Of a DNA stretch of 64,000 nucleotides, positions 32,446-41,661 are shown one piece after another. Origin of the DNA: Leptothrix sp. (in: b-proteobacteria) (GTDB taxonomy: Bacteria; Pseudomonadota; Gammaproteobacteria; Burkholderiales; Burkholderiaceae_C); the NCBI GenBank assembly GCA_013822685.1, contig PNKV01000015.1, forward strand, positions 1 to 64,000. Direction: 5' to 3'. The notes below the pieces were generated by a model that was not told where the DNA came from, searched no databases, and saw only the letters and a program-made list of their open reading frames with translations. Position 1 is the first letter of the stretch; every line of letters begins with the position of its first letter. The position numbers and the translations under genes are program-made.

Positions 32446-33325
32446 AGGTCACCGCCTTTTGCCAGCGTGCAAACAGGGTGTCCAGCACCATGCCCACCAG
32501 GCCGATCATCAAGATGGCGAAGATCACATTGGGCAGCGAGAGGTTGTTCCACTCGTTCCACACGAAGTAGCCGATGCCGGTGCCACCCACCAACATCTCG
32601 GCGGCCACGATCACCAGCCACGCGATGCCCATGCTGATGCGCATGCCCGTGAGGATGGTGGGTGCGGCGGCGGGCAGGATCACCTCGAAGGCCGTGCGCC
32701 AGGACGAGACCTCCAGCGTGCGGGCCACATTGAGCCAGTCGCGCCGCACACCGGCCACGCCAAACGCCGTGTTGATCAGCATGGGCCAGATCGAGCAGAT
32801 GAAGATCACAAAGATGCCCGACAAGGCCGCGTCCTTGATGGTGTAGAGCGCCAGTGGCATCCAGGCCAGCGGCGAGATGGGCTTGAGCACCTGGATGAAG
32901 GGGTCGAGCGCCCGGTACACCAGCGGCGACATGCCGATGGCAAAGCCCAGCGGGATGGCCAGCAAGGCGGCCAGCAGGTAGCCCGCGCCCACCCGGCCCA
33001 GCGAGTGCATCAGCTGCAGGCCCACGCCCTTGTCATTGGGGCCCTTGTCGTAGAAGGGCTGGCTGAGGTGCTCGTGCACGGTGTGGCCCATCTGAAGCAG
33101 GGTCGGGAAGCCCGAGGTGCCCGCGTCAGCTTGCGCGCCCGGGTCCTTGCCCATGAGTTTCAGGTACTCGATCTGCTCGGGCGTGAGCGCCGGGCCGCTG
33201 CTGGCCACGGCCACCTTGGGCAGCGTGGCCAGGTGCCACACGCCCAGGATCACGGTCAGGATCAACAGCGAGAGCAGGCCCGCGCGAACCCGCTCGGTGC
33301 GCCACCAGGGAAGGGCTGGTTTCAT
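32435..33325 (-). CDS. Cyanate/nitrate-type ABC transporter permease (NrtB/CynB-like)
   Basis: A 296-residue inner-membrane permease with about six helices and the BPD_transp_1 EAA loop (SSWRTAFEVILPAAAPTILTGMRISMG). An N-terminal hydrophobic segment at about residues 14-35 precedes a periplasmic stretch. The gene starts 9 bp after the substrate-binding protein stop and overlaps the ATPase gene, so subunits are co-translated. Confidence 0.93.
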   Translation of the reverse strand: MKPALPWWRTERVRAGLLSLLILTVILGVWHLATLPKVAVASSGPALTPEQIEYLKLMGKDPGAQADAGTSGFPTLLQMGHTVHEHLSQPFYDKGPNDKGVGLQLMHSLGRVGAGYLLAALLAIPLGFAIGMSPLVYRALDPFIQVLKPISPLAWMPLALYTIKDAALSGIFVIFICSIWPMLINTAFGVAGVRRDWLNVARTLEVSSWRTAFEVILPAAAPTILTGMRISMGIAWLVIVAAEMLVGGTGIGYFVWNEWNNLSLPNVIFAILMIGLVGMVLDTLFARWQKAVTYVD

Positions 33326-33334
33326 CAGGCTGGC

Positions 33335-34735
33335 TCAGGTGCGCTTGATGGCAAAGCTGTTGACATAGGCATCGGGCTTGGCCGGATCGAACGCCTTGCC
33401 CATCACCTTGAAGCCAGGGTAGGCGCCTTCGGGGGCGGTCTCACCCAGGGCCTTCATGTGCTTCTTGGCCTCGGTCAGCAGGAAGACTTTCTCAGCCAGC
33501 TGCTTATAGTTGACGTCGCCCTTCACATAGCCCCAGCGCTTCATCTGCGTGAGCATCCACACCGCCATCGACTGCCAGGGGATGGGGTTGAAGTCGGCGC
33601 GGTCCGGCACGTTGCGCACATTGCCCAGGCCATCGGCAAAGCGGCCGGTGAGCACCTGGGCGACCACGGCTTCGGGCTGGTTGAGGTATTCCTTGGGTGC
33701 GATGACCTTGGCGATCAGCTCGCGGTTCTTGGCCTGGCGGGCCATGGCCGCCGAGGTCAGCACCGCGCGGTACAGGGCTGCGAAGGTGTTGGGATTCTGG
33801 GCGATGAACTCGGCGCTGGTGCCGAAGGCGCAGCAGGGGTGGCCCTCCCAGATCTCTTTGGTGAGCAGGTGGATGAAGCCGACTTCTTCGAACACCGCGC
33901 GCTGGTTGAAGGGGTCGGGGCCCAGGTAGCCGTCGATGTTGCCCGCGCGCAGGTTGGCCACCATCTCGGGCGGCGGCACCACGCGGATCTGGATGTCCTT
34001 GTCCGGGTCCAGCCCATGCTCGGCCACGTAGTAACGCAGCAGGAAGTTGTGCATCGAGTACTCGAAGGGCACGGCGAATTTGAAGCCCTTCCAGTCCTTG
34101 GGGTCGCGCTTGTCCTTGTGCTTCATGGCCAGCGTGATGGCCTGGCCATTGGTGTTCTGGATGGTGGCCACGTGCATGGGCTTGGCGGTGGAACCCAGCC
34201 CCATGCTGATCGACAAAGGCATGGGCGACAGGAAATGCGTGGCGTCGTATTCCTTGTTGATCATCTTGTCGCGGATCAGGGCCCAGCCCGCCGTCTTGAC
34301 CACGCTCACGTCCAGGCCCTGCTTTTTGTAGAAGCCCAGGGGGTGGGCCATGATCAGCGGCGTGGCACACGTGATGGGGATGAAGCCGATCTTGAGCTCC
34401 TTCTTCTCCAGCGGCGCGGCCTCTTCGGCCATGGCCTGCAGGCTCATGGTGGGCAGCACGCTGCCGATGGCGGCCATGGCCGTGCCCTTGCCCACGGCGC
34501 GCAGGAAGCGGCGGCGCACAGCGTCCTGCGGGAACAAGGCCTTGACCAGGCTGGCTTCGATGAAATCGCGCGAGTAGGCGGCGAAATCCTCGGACTCGCT
34601 GCGCCGGGTCAGCTCATGCACCGCCGCATCGCGGGACAGGGCCGCGTCGTGCTCGTGGGGTGCGTGGTCCTCACCGCAAGCGCAGCTCAGGCGCAAAGGG
34701 CGGTCGGCATCGTAAGGGTCGAAGTAGCTGGACAT
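33335..34735 (-). CDS. Nitrate/cyanate ABC transporter substrate-binding protein (NrtA/CmpA-like), Tat-exported
   Basis: A 466-residue periplasmic binding protein of the NrtA/CmpA/CynA family: KKELKIGFIPITCATPLIMA, then FVPFEYS-like and GYLGPDPFNQRA. Unusually, about 70 residues precede the Tat motif RRRFLRA (Arg74-Arg76), including Cys18-Ala-Cys20 followed by His24, His27 and His29, which looks like a small metal-binding knuckle. FPQDAVRR just before the twin arginines seems to be a conserved pattern in this SBP group. It is the first gene of the cyanate operon. Confidence 0.92.
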   Translation of the reverse strand: MSSYFDPYDADRPLRLSCACGEDHAPHEHDAALSRDAAVHELTRRSESEDFAAYSRDFIEASLVKALFPQDAVRRRFLRAVGKGTAMAAIGSVLPTMSLQAMAEEAAPLEKKELKIGFIPITCATPLIMAHPLGFYKKQGLDVSVVKTAGWALIRDKMINKEYDATHFLSPMPLSISMGLGSTAKPMHVATIQNTNGQAITLAMKHKDKRDPKDWKGFKFAVPFEYSMHNFLLRYYVAEHGLDPDKDIQIRVVPPPEMVANLRAGNIDGYLGPDPFNQRAVFEEVGFIHLLTKEIWEGHPCCAFGTSAEFIAQNPNTFAALYRAVLTSAAMARQAKNRELIAKVIAPKEYLNQPEAVVAQVLTGRFADGLGNVRNVPDRADFNPIPWQSMAVWMLTQMKRWGYVKGDVNYKQLAEKVFLLTEAKKHMKALGETAPEGAYPGFKVMGKAFDPAKPDAYVNSFAIKRT

Positions 34736-34751
34736 CCGGGACTCCTTGGCA

Positions 34752-34765
34752 CCACCGAGAGGTGG
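34752..34765 (-). promoter_or_regulatory. Small hairpin upstream of the cyanate operon
   Basis: Inverted repeat CCACC-GAGA-GGTGG (5-bp stem, 4-base loop) about 17 bp upstream of the substrate-binding protein start. It would fold in the leader of the operon mRNA. It might be chance; no T-run follows. Confidence 0.25.
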
Positions 34766-34828
34766 CCATCAACTGGTGTCCCACTGTAGAAAAGCAGCGG
34801 GCCCCACGCCATCACGGCATTTGTGATT

Positions 34829-34854
34829 CGCTTGTAGGGCGGGCACTACAAGCG
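34829..34854. promoter_or_regulatory. 9-bp palindrome upstream of the cyanate operon
   Basis: CGCTTGTAG, 8-base spacer, CTACAAGCG: a perfect 9+9 inverted repeat. It lies 94 bp upstream of the cyanate operon start and 1 bp past the response-regulator stop. No T-run follows on either strand, so a factor-independent terminator is unlikely; an operator is the better guess. The two halves are about 17 bp centre to centre, which fits a dimeric regulator. Confidence 0.4.
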
Positions 34855-34855
34855 C

Positions 34856-35521
34856 TCAAACCGCCACCACCTGCTGTCGCACGGCGTACAGCGCCAGCTC
34901 CACATCATTGCGGGTGCCGGTCTTTTCAAGGATGCGGGCCCGGTAGGTGGACACGGTGTTGGACGACAGGCTCAAGGCCACGGCGATCTGGCCCACGCTC
35001 TGCCCCTCGGCCAGCAGGCGAAAGACCTGGCTCTCGCGTTGCGACAGGCTCTCGTGCGCAGGCTTGTCACGCACCTCGCTGATGGAGGTGGCCAGCAGTT
35101 CGGCCACGCTGGGCGTGAGGTACACGCCGCCCGACACGGCCTTGCGCAGGCCGGCCACCATGTCATCGGGGTCGGCGCTTTTGTTGAGGTAGCCCGCCGC
35201 CCCGGCCCGCAGGCAGCGCACGGCAAACTGGCGATCGGGGTAGGTGCTGAGCATGAGCACCGGCAGGCGCGGGTACTCGGCCTTGATCTGCTTGAGCACT
35301 TCCAGGCCATCGCGGCCCGGCATGGCGATGTCGAGCATGACCACGTCAACACCCGGCCCTTCTTGGGCCGCCATCAACTGGCGCACCAGCTGCATCGCCT
35401 GCACGCCATCGGCCGCGTCGGCGACCACGGCCAGGTCGTCCACATCGCCCAGCACCTGGCGCAGGCCTTGGCGCACGATGAGGTGGTCGTCCACCAGCAT
35501 CACCTGAATGGGCGCACTCAT
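34856..35521 (-). CDS. LuxR/NarL-family response regulator
   Basis: A 221-residue response regulator. The receiver has the acidic pair LVDDH and the phospho-acceptor Asp in VVMLDIAMPGRDG, with Lys in YLNKSADP. The C-terminal LuxR helix-turn-helix is LSQRESQVFRLLAEGQSVGQIAVALSLSSNTVSTYRARIL. It overlaps the sensor kinase gene by 4 bp (ATGA) and lies directly upstream of the cyanate operon on the same strand, so control of that operon is plausible. Confidence 0.94.
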   Translation of the reverse strand: MSAPIQVMLVDDHLIVRQGLRQVLGDVDDLAVVADAADGVQAMQLVRQLMAAQEGPGVDVVMLDIAMPGRDGLEVLKQIKAEYPRLPVLMLSTYPDRQFAVRCLRAGAAGYLNKSADPDDMVAGLRKAVSGGVYLTPSVAELLATSISEVRDKPAHESLSQRESQVFRLLAEGQSVGQIAVALSLSSNTVSTYRARILEKTGTRNDVELALYAVRQQVVAV

Positions 35522-36738
35522 GCGGCACGCTCGTGGCTGGGGCGTGCGGGGGCGTGGCCATGGGCCTGCGCGGCCAGTTGGTACATCGGCATGCTCAAGA
35601 TGATCTGCGTGCCTTTGTCCAGCTGGCTGTCGATGTGCAGCCAGCCGCCAAAGTGGCCAGCTCTTTCACGCATGCCCATCACGCCATAGGCATGGGGGCT
35701 GTTGAAGGTGCTGGGCGGGGCGCCGCGGCCGTTGTCCTTCACGCGCACGGTGAGGTCGCTGGGCATGGCGCAGATGCGGATCTCTACTTCGGTGGCCTGG
35801 GCGTGGCGCGCCACGTTGCTCAGCATCTCCTGAAAAATGCGGAACACCGCCGTGGCCAAAGGGCCTTCGGGGGCATTCAGGCCAGGCGCGATCTCCATGC
35901 TCCAGCGGCAACGCAACTCGCTGCTGTCCATGAAGTCCTGCGCCTGCCATTCCAGCGTGGGCCACAGGCCCTGGTGGTCCAGGATGGAGGGGCGCAGGTC
36001 GGTGATGATGCGGCCCACGTTGTCGACGGCGCCATCGATCAGGCCGCGCATGTCCTGGCATTTGCAGTGCAAGGCGGGCTGGTCGGCCACGCGCTTTTCC
36101 AACCAGCTCACGTCCATCTTCAGGCCCACCAGCAAGCTGCCCAGCTCGTCGTGGATTTCGCGGGCAATGCGTTGGCGCTCGGTCTCGCGCACGCCGTCGA
36201 TGTGGGCCTGCAACTCGCGCAACTGGCTCAAGGCCTGGCTGAGGGCCTGGGTGCGCTCGGCCACGCGGTGCTCCAGTTCGTCGTGCGCGCGTTTGAGCCG
36301 CGTGGCCTGCTCGCGGCGCTCGCTGATGTCGACGAAGGTGACCACCGCGCCCAGCACCTGCCCGCCATCCAGGATGGGGTAGGAGGAATACTCGGACGCG
36401 AATGAGGTGCCATCACTGCGCCACAGCACCTCGCTGTCGATCCGGCAAGGCACCCCCGCCCGGAAGGCGTTGTAGATGGGGCAGCAATCGACCGGGTAGT
36501 GGCCGCCCTCGGCATCGGTGTGGTGCATCAGCTCGTGCATGTTGCGGCCAAGCACCGCTTCGGGCTCATGGCCCAGCATGTGGGCCCCCGCCCGGTTGAT
36601 GAAGGTGCACAGGCCATCGGTGTCGATGCCATAGACCCCTTCGCCGGTGGATTCGAGCAGCAGGCTCAGCCGGTCACGCCAGACGGCCGCCGCGCGGGAG
36701 GCCTGGATGCCGCTGGGAACATGGGAGGAGGTGGACAT
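35518..36738 (-). CDS. Cytoplasmic PAS-domain sensor histidine kinase (NarX/HisKA_3 type)
   Basis: A 406-residue kinase without membrane helices. The PAS domain (about residues 25-140) includes CCPIYNAFRAGVP and ends at TFVDISERREQ. A coiled linker leads to the HisKA_3 box RQRIAREIHDELGSLLVGLKMD with the phosphorylated His, and then the HATPase (FRIFQEMLSNVARHAQA, DNGRGAP, YGVMGMRERAGHFGG). It pairs with the overlapping LuxR-type regulator. The two neighbouring cysteines in the PAS domain could bind a redox ligand (speculation). Confidence 0.92.
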   Translation of the reverse strand: MSTSSHVPSGIQASRAAAVWRDRLSLLLESTGEGVYGIDTDGLCTFINRAGAHMLGHEPEAVLGRNMHELMHHTDAEGGHYPVDCCPIYNAFRAGVPCRIDSEVLWRSDGTSFASEYSSYPILDGGQVLGAVVTFVDISERREQATRLKRAHDELEHRVAERTQALSQALSQLRELQAHIDGVRETERQRIAREIHDELGSLLVGLKMDVSWLEKRVADQPALHCKCQDMRGLIDGAVDNVGRIITDLRPSILDHQGLWPTLEWQAQDFMDSSELRCRWSMEIAPGLNAPEGPLATAVFRIFQEMLSNVARHAQATEVEIRICAMPSDLTVRVKDNGRGAPPSTFNSPHAYGVMGMRERAGHFGGWLHIDSQLDKGTQIILSMPMYQLAAQAHGHAPARPSHERAA

Positions 36739-36787
36739 GGGCTCAGCGCGTGCAAGGCCCATGCCACCCGCTTTCATGGCGCGGAAG

Positions 36788-37735
36788 TCACAAACCGAAA
36801 GCGGCTTTCAGTGCCAGGGCCACCGCGGCGTGCGCCTGGTAGGCCTCGGGGATGAAGCGCCCCATGTTGATGAAGTCGTGGACCAGGCCCGGGTACACGG
36901 TGAGCTGCACCGGCACGCCGGCCGCCTGCAAGCGTTGGGCATATTTGCGGCCTTCGTCGGCCAAGGGGTCGCATTCGGCCAGGCCGATCCACGCCGGGGC
37001 CACGCCCTGGTGGCTGGCGGCCAGCATGGGTTCGCGCCGCCAGTCAGACTTGAAACCCGGCCCCCGCGCCTGGGTCTCGAACCAGCGCATCAGGGGCTCA
37101 TCAAGCATCAGCTTTTGCGACGAGAAGACCTTGTAGGACTCGGTGACGGCCGAGGGCTCGACCGAGGGGTAGAACAGCACCTGCAGCGCCAAGGCGAGGC
37201 CGGCGTCGCGCGCCATCAGGGCCAGGGTAGCGCTGAGTGTGCCGCCCGCGCTGTCGCCGCCCACCGCGATGCGGGTCGGGTCCAGCCCCATGGAGACGCC
37301 TTCGGCCGCCAGCCATTGCAGGGCTGCGAACGAGTCCTCCAGCCCGGCGGGGAAAGGGTGCTCGGGGGCCAGGCGGTAGTCAATGGCGACGACGGCGGCG
37401 CCGCTTTGCTGGGCGATGCGGCGGCACATGCCTTCGCAGGTGTCGATGCCCCCCACCACGAAACCGCCACCGTGCAGGTACAGCAGCACCGGCAGGCAGG
37501 CGTCATGGCTGGGCGCCCACAGGCGGGCGGGGATGGGGCCGGCCGGGCCCGGGATGCTGAAGTCGTCGACCCGCGCCACCTCGACCCGCTCGCCCTCCAT
37601 CGCACCCACGCCCATGCGGTAGGACTGGCGGGCCTGGGCCACGGGTTGCTGGTGCAGGGGCGGCAGGCCCGCGCGCTCGACCTTGTCAAGCATCTTGCGG
37701 GTCATCTCGGTGAGGAAACTGGCGGCGTTGGCCAT
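36788..37735 (-). CDS. Alpha/beta hydrolase, hormone-sensitive-lipase family esterase
   Basis: A 315-residue esterase. The HSL oxyanion motif HGGGFVVGGIDT, nucleophile GDSAGG, acid Asp in ECDPLADEG and catalytic His in GLVHDFINMG form a complete active site. The family hydrolyses short-chain acyl esters. ATG 37735 gives the usual length; the open frame upstream is unsupported. Confidence 0.93.
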   Translation of the reverse strand: MANAASFLTEMTRKMLDKVERAGLPPLHQQPVAQARQSYRMGVGAMEGERVEVARVDDFSIPGPAGPIPARLWAPSHDACLPVLLYLHGGGFVVGGIDTCEGMCRRIAQQSGAAVVAIDYRLAPEHPFPAGLEDSFAALQWLAAEGVSMGLDPTRIAVGGDSAGGTLSATLALMARDAGLALALQVLFYPSVEPSAVTESYKVFSSQKLMLDEPLMRWFETQARGPGFKSDWRREPMLAASHQGVAPAWIGLAECDPLADEGRKYAQRLQAAGVPVQLTVYPGLVHDFINMGRFIPEAYQAHAAVALALKAAFGL

Positions 37736-37809
37736 GGGCAAGTCCTTCGTGTTCGGCGTTCCAGGCCAGCGCGGCCTGCCCGCATTGTCACGGAGAAGCC
37801 AAAGCCCCG

Positions 37810-38508
37810 TCAGGGCGCGGAGACGCGCATTTCGAGCACTTCTTGCTGATCGCGGCTCATGTCTTCGGTCGACAGCACACCGCGCCGGCTTTGCTGGACT
37901 TGCCCGCCGCGCTGGGCCACCGCCGTCCAGCTGCCCAGGGGCAATTGCACCGTGGTCATGACCTCCGTGGCGTCGGTCTGGCCGTCGGGCCCGTAAGGGC
38001 TTTGCTGGGCCACCCGCGCTTCCAGCTCCACGGTGACCAGTTGCCCGCCGGTCCAGCGCGGGCGCACGGTGATGCCCCGGCCGGTGTCCACTAAGGTGGT
38101 GGAGGACCAGGCCTGCCAGGCGGGCGCACCGCCGGGCGCTTGCGGATTGACCAGGTTGGTGCCGCCGGCGCCACCCACGCCAAACTGCCACTGCGTCACC
38201 GGCCGGCTGTTGCCCAGGTAGATGCGCGCCCTGCCGCCGTTGAGCACCTGCACTTGCTGCAAGCCGGTTTCACTGCGCGAGCGCGTGGTGGAAGTGACCA
38301 CCGCCCCCGCGCGGCCCTGCACGCCGCCCCGGCTGTCCACGATGATCTCGCCCGTGCGCAAGCCCCCGCCCTGGCGCTGTTGGTCGCTGGATGAACTCAT
38401 GCGCCACTCCACCAACAAGTTGTGCTGCGGCAGCGAAGCCGGCTGCGCCTGGGCCACGCCCATCAGGCTGGTCAGCGCCCAGCCCAATGCTCTTGTCTTG
38501 TCCACCAT
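37810..38508 (-). CDS. Secreted hypothetical protein (secretin-like short repeats)
   Basis: A 232-residue protein with an N-terminal signal peptide (MVDKTRALGWALTSLMGVAQAQP). The mature part is rich in Gly/Ser/Thr/Gln and beta-strands, for example NLLVEWRMSSSSDQQ, VQVLNGGRARIYLG and TVRPRWTGGQLVTVELEARV. The VQVLNGG-R-A-I-like strand pattern is reminiscent of short secretin/NolW-like or curli-like domains, but I cannot assign a family. It is monocistronic as far as can be seen. Confidence 0.7.
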   Translation of the reverse strand: MVDKTRALGWALTSLMGVAQAQPASLPQHNLLVEWRMSSSSDQQRQGGGLRTGEIIVDSRGGVQGRAGAVVTSTTRSRSETGLQQVQVLNGGRARIYLGNSRPVTQWQFGVGGAGGTNLVNPQAPGGAPAWQAWSSTTLVDTGRGITVRPRWTGGQLVTVELEARVAQQSPYGPDGQTDATEVMTTVQLPLGSWTAVAQRGGQVQQSRRGVLSTEDMSRDQQEVLEMRVSAP

Positions 38509-38723
38509 GTCTCGTGTCTCCGGATAAGGCCATTCGGCGTCCATCATCGTCCTGGCCACCAATGCCGGCAAGTGCGGGGTTGCACCCACGCTTTTCCACG
38601 GCTTGAAAAGCCCGCCGTGCCCGATGCTCAAGTCTTGACCTCAAAGGTCGATAAGCAGACTGAGCTGTCTTCCGCTTCTGGGGGGCAGTGTCCACATGGT
38701 TTCAATCGAGATGGAGGCTGGCG

Positions 38724-39551
38724 ATGCAGCTCGAAGCACTTTTCAAACAACCCCAGGCCTTGCCGGCCGTGCCCAAGATCGTTCACGAACTGATCGACAG
38801 TTTCAACAACGACGACATTTCCATCGATGTCATCGTCAACAAGATTGCCGCGGATCCGGTTTTGTCGGCGCGCTTGCTGCGCCTGGGCAATTCGGCCTAC
38901 TACCACGTCTCGCGAAGCATTGGCACCGTCAGTGACGCCGTGGCCATGCTGGGCTTCGTCACCGTGCGCACGCTGGTGATCAGCTCGGGCCTGACGGGCG
39001 GCTACAAATCCATGCCCGGCATGGACCTGAACAAGTTCTGGCGCTACAGCATGCAGACCGCGGCCGTGGCGCGCTGGGTGGCCAAGGCGTCCCACCAGAA
39101 CGTGGACCTGGCCTTCACCGTGGGGCTGATGCACGGCATTGGCCAATTGGTGATGCACGCCGGCATGCCCGAGCAGATGTTGCACCTGGACAAGCTGGCC
39201 TCGCCGCTGGACCCGCGCCGCATCGACATGGAACGCACCTCGTTTGGCTACAGCTTTGCCAACGTCGGCGCCGAACTGGCCCGCCAGTGGAAGTTCCCGC
39301 CCGCTTTCAGCGAAGCCATCGCCAATTTCCCCGATCCCCTGAGCCACGCCCCGTTCGACGCGGTGGCAGCGGTGCTGCACGTGTCCGCCTGGCGCGCCCG
39401 GGCCGAGCAAAATGGACTGGAAGGCGAAGAACTGGCCGCCACCATTCCTGCTGAGGTCTGCCTCAAGCTGGGCCTCAAGCCCGACACGCTGCTGACCGAG
39501 ATGCCGCCGCTGTCCGAGCTGTGCGAAGGCATGGAAGCCCTGCTGGGGTGA
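38724..39551 (+). CDS. HDOD domain-containing protein
   Basis: A 275-residue single HDOD protein: LPAVPKIVHELIDSFNNDD, IADPVLSARLLRLGNSAYY and VAMLGFVTVRTLVIS, with an HD-like pseudo-active site lacking the full metal-binding set. Such proteins act in signalling, motility or phage-related regulation, and many bind nucleic acid or protein partners. ATG 38724 follows GGAGG at 38714-38718. It is convergent with priA (10 bp gap). Confidence 0.9.
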   Translation: MQLEALFKQPQALPAVPKIVHELIDSFNNDDISIDVIVNKIAADPVLSARLLRLGNSAYYHVSRSIGTVSDAVAMLGFVTVRTLVISSGLTGGYKSMPGMDLNKFWRYSMQTAAVARWVAKASHQNVDLAFTVGLMHGIGQLVMHAGMPEQMLHLDKLASPLDPRRIDMERTSFGYSFANVGAELARQWKFPPAFSEAIANFPDPLSHAPFDAVAAVLHVSAWRARAEQNGLEGEELAATIPAEVCLKLGLKPDTLLTEMPPLSELCEGMEALLG

Positions 39552-39561
39552 TCCTGCCCTC

Positions 39562-41661
39562 TTAGATCGACAAAGGGTCGACATCGACCGCCCAACGGAC
39601 CAGTCCGTTGCGGCGGTTTTTTTGCGCCACGTCCAGCCACAGCGCCTGGCTGTCGGTGAGGAAGCGCTGCAAGGCGGCGCGGTGGGGCGACTCGATCATC
39701 ATCTGCGCCCGCTCGATGTTGGCCACGCGCTGCACGGGCGTGGGCACGGCGGGGTACAGCGTCACGCAGCCCAAGGCATCGGCCGAGGCTTGCGCGGCCT
39801 GAGCGGCCTCGCGCAAGAAGGCCTGCGCCGCCTCCTGGGTCTTGCCTTCGGCGCGCAGCATGGCCAGGCTGGCGTAAGGCGGCAGGCCCGCCATCTGGCG
39901 CTCTTCCAGTTGCTTGGCCGCGAAGGTGGGGTAGTCGTACGCCCGCAATGACTGGTACAGCGGGTGCGTGGGGTGCCAGGTTTGCACCCACATCTCGCTG
40001 CGGCCAGCGGCTTCGGCATCGCGCCCAGCGCGGCCTGCCGCCTGCAATAGCAATGAGAACTGGCGCTCGGCCGCGCGGAAATCGCTGGCAAACAAGGCCG
40101 CATCGGGGTTCACAGCCGCCACCAGGGTGATGCGGCGGAAGTCGTGCCCCTTGGCCACCATCTGGGTGCCCACCAGCACGTCGATCTCGCCGGCGTGCAC
40201 GCTGGCCAGCTGTTCTTCCAGCGCGCCCTTCAGGCGGGTCACGTCGGCATCAATGCGGCCGATGCGCGCATTGGGCATGGCGGCGGCCAGTTGCTCTTCC
40301 AGGCGCTCGGTGCCGCGGCCCACGGGCTGGATGTCGGTGTTGCCGCAATCGGGGCAGGCGCGCGGCACGCGCTCGGTGAAGCCGCAGTGGTGGCAGCGCA
40401 GGGTGCGGTCCTGCTTGTGGAAGACGCGCCAGGCGCTGCAATGCGGGCAGCCGCTTTTCCAGCCGCAGTCGCTGCAATGCAGCACCGGCGCGTAACCCCG
40501 GCGGTTCAGCAACACCAGGCTTTGCTCGCCCCGCGCGGTGCGCTCTTCGATGGCGTGCAGCAGCTCTTGCGCCACGGGCGGCGGCTCCTGGCCCATCGTG
40601 GGCTTGAGCACCTTGGACAGGTCGAGCACGCGCACGCGCGGCATCACGCCATCGCCCACGCGGGCCGGCATGGCCAGGCGCAAATAGCGGCCTGCGCCGC
40701 CTTCACTGGTGGGCAGGGCGTTGAACCAGCTCTCCAGGCTGGGCGTGGCCGACCCCAAAATCACCGGCACCTTCTCAAGGCGGGCGCGGTACACGGCCAG
40801 GTCACGCGCGGAGTAGCGGGCGCCATCCTGCTGCTTGTAGCTGGGGTCGTGTTCCTCGTCGACCACGATCAGGCCCAGGCGTGGCAAAGGCGTGAACACC
40901 GACAGGCGCGTGCCCAAGACCACGTCGGCCTGGCCCAGGTGGGCCATCAACCAGTTGCGCAGGCGCTGGGCCGGCGTCAGGGCACTGTGCAGCGACACGA
41001 TGCGCCGCCCCGCGAAGCGCTCGGCCACGCGGGCTTCCAACTGCGGCGTCAGGTTGATCTCGGGGACCATGATCAGCACCTGCTTGCCGGCGTCCAGCGC
41101 GCGTTGGGTCTGGCGCAGGTAGACCTCGGTCTTGCCGCTGCCAGTGCTGCCCCACAGCAGGCAAGGCTGCTCGCCGGGCTGGGCCAGCGCCGCCAGGGCC
41201 TGGGCTTGCTGCTCGGTCAACTCCGGCAAGGGCGGTGACGTTGCCGCGGGCAGGGGCTCCAGCAAGGCCTTGTCCAGGCGCTTGCGGCGGCGCTGCCATT
41301 GCAAGGCATCCAGCTGGCGCAACTCCGGCGGCAGCACCATCAAGGCCATCTCACCCAGGCTGCGCTGGTAATAAGCGGCGGCAAAGGCCACCAGTTGGCG
41401 CCAGGCCTTGGGCAGGGGCGCCAGGCCCGACAGCACCTCGGCCACCTCCTTCAGATCGGCCTGCGCGAAGGCCGACACTTCACCCTCGGGCGCTTCGTCC
41501 CACACCACCCCGGTGACCACGCGGCGGCCAAAGGGCACGCGCACCAGTTCACCGGGCAACAGGGCCACCTCGCTGGCGTAATCCAGGGCGCCCCACAGGC
41601 CGCTGTGCTGGGGCGCCTCGACCACCACGCGAACCCGGTGCAGCACGGTATCGGCGGTCAA
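39562..41661 (-). CDS. priA: Primosomal replication protein N' (PriA helicase)
   Basis: A superfamily 2 3'-5' DNA helicase that restarts stalled forks. Walker A is WGSTGSGKTEVYLR, motif II DEEHD, and the zinc-binding insert has eight cysteines (CSDCGWKSGCPHCSAW, CHHCG, CPDCG). Later motifs are VGTQMVAKGHDF and LLQAAGRAGRD. The N-terminal DNA-binding domain starts HRVRVVVEAPQHSG. TTG 41661, with GGAG 6 bp before it, gives 699 residues; the open frame also allows GTG 41745 (727 residues). It lies next to a gene-free region full of DnaA boxes. Confidence 0.95.
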   Translation of the reverse strand: MTADTVLHRVRVVVEAPQHSGLWGALDYASEVALLPGELVRVPFGRRVVTGVVWDEAPEGEVSAFAQADLKEVAEVLSGLAPLPKAWRQLVAFAAAYYQRSLGEMALMVLPPELRQLDALQWQRRRKRLDKALLEPLPAATSPPLPELTEQQAQALAALAQPGEQPCLLWGSTGSGKTEVYLRQTQRALDAGKQVLIMVPEINLTPQLEARVAERFAGRRIVSLHSALTPAQRLRNWLMAHLGQADVVLGTRLSVFTPLPRLGLIVVDEEHDPSYKQQDGARYSARDLAVYRARLEKVPVILGSATPSLESWFNALPTSEGGAGRYLRLAMPARVGDGVMPRVRVLDLSKVLKPTMGQEPPPVAQELLHAIEERTARGEQSLVLLNRRGYAPVLHCSDCGWKSGCPHCSAWRVFHKQDRTLRCHHCGFTERVPRACPDCGNTDIQPVGRGTERLEEQLAAAMPNARIGRIDADVTRLKGALEEQLASVHAGEIDVLVGTQMVAKGHDFRRITLVAAVNPDAALFASDFRAAERQFSLLLQAAGRAGRDAEAAGRSEMWVQTWHPTHPLYQSLRAYDYPTFAAKQLEERQMAGLPPYASLAMLRAEGKTQEAAQAFLREAAQAAQASADALGCVTLYPAVPTPVQRVANIERAQMMIESPHRAALQRFLTDSQALWLDVAQKNRRNGLVRWAVDVDPLSI

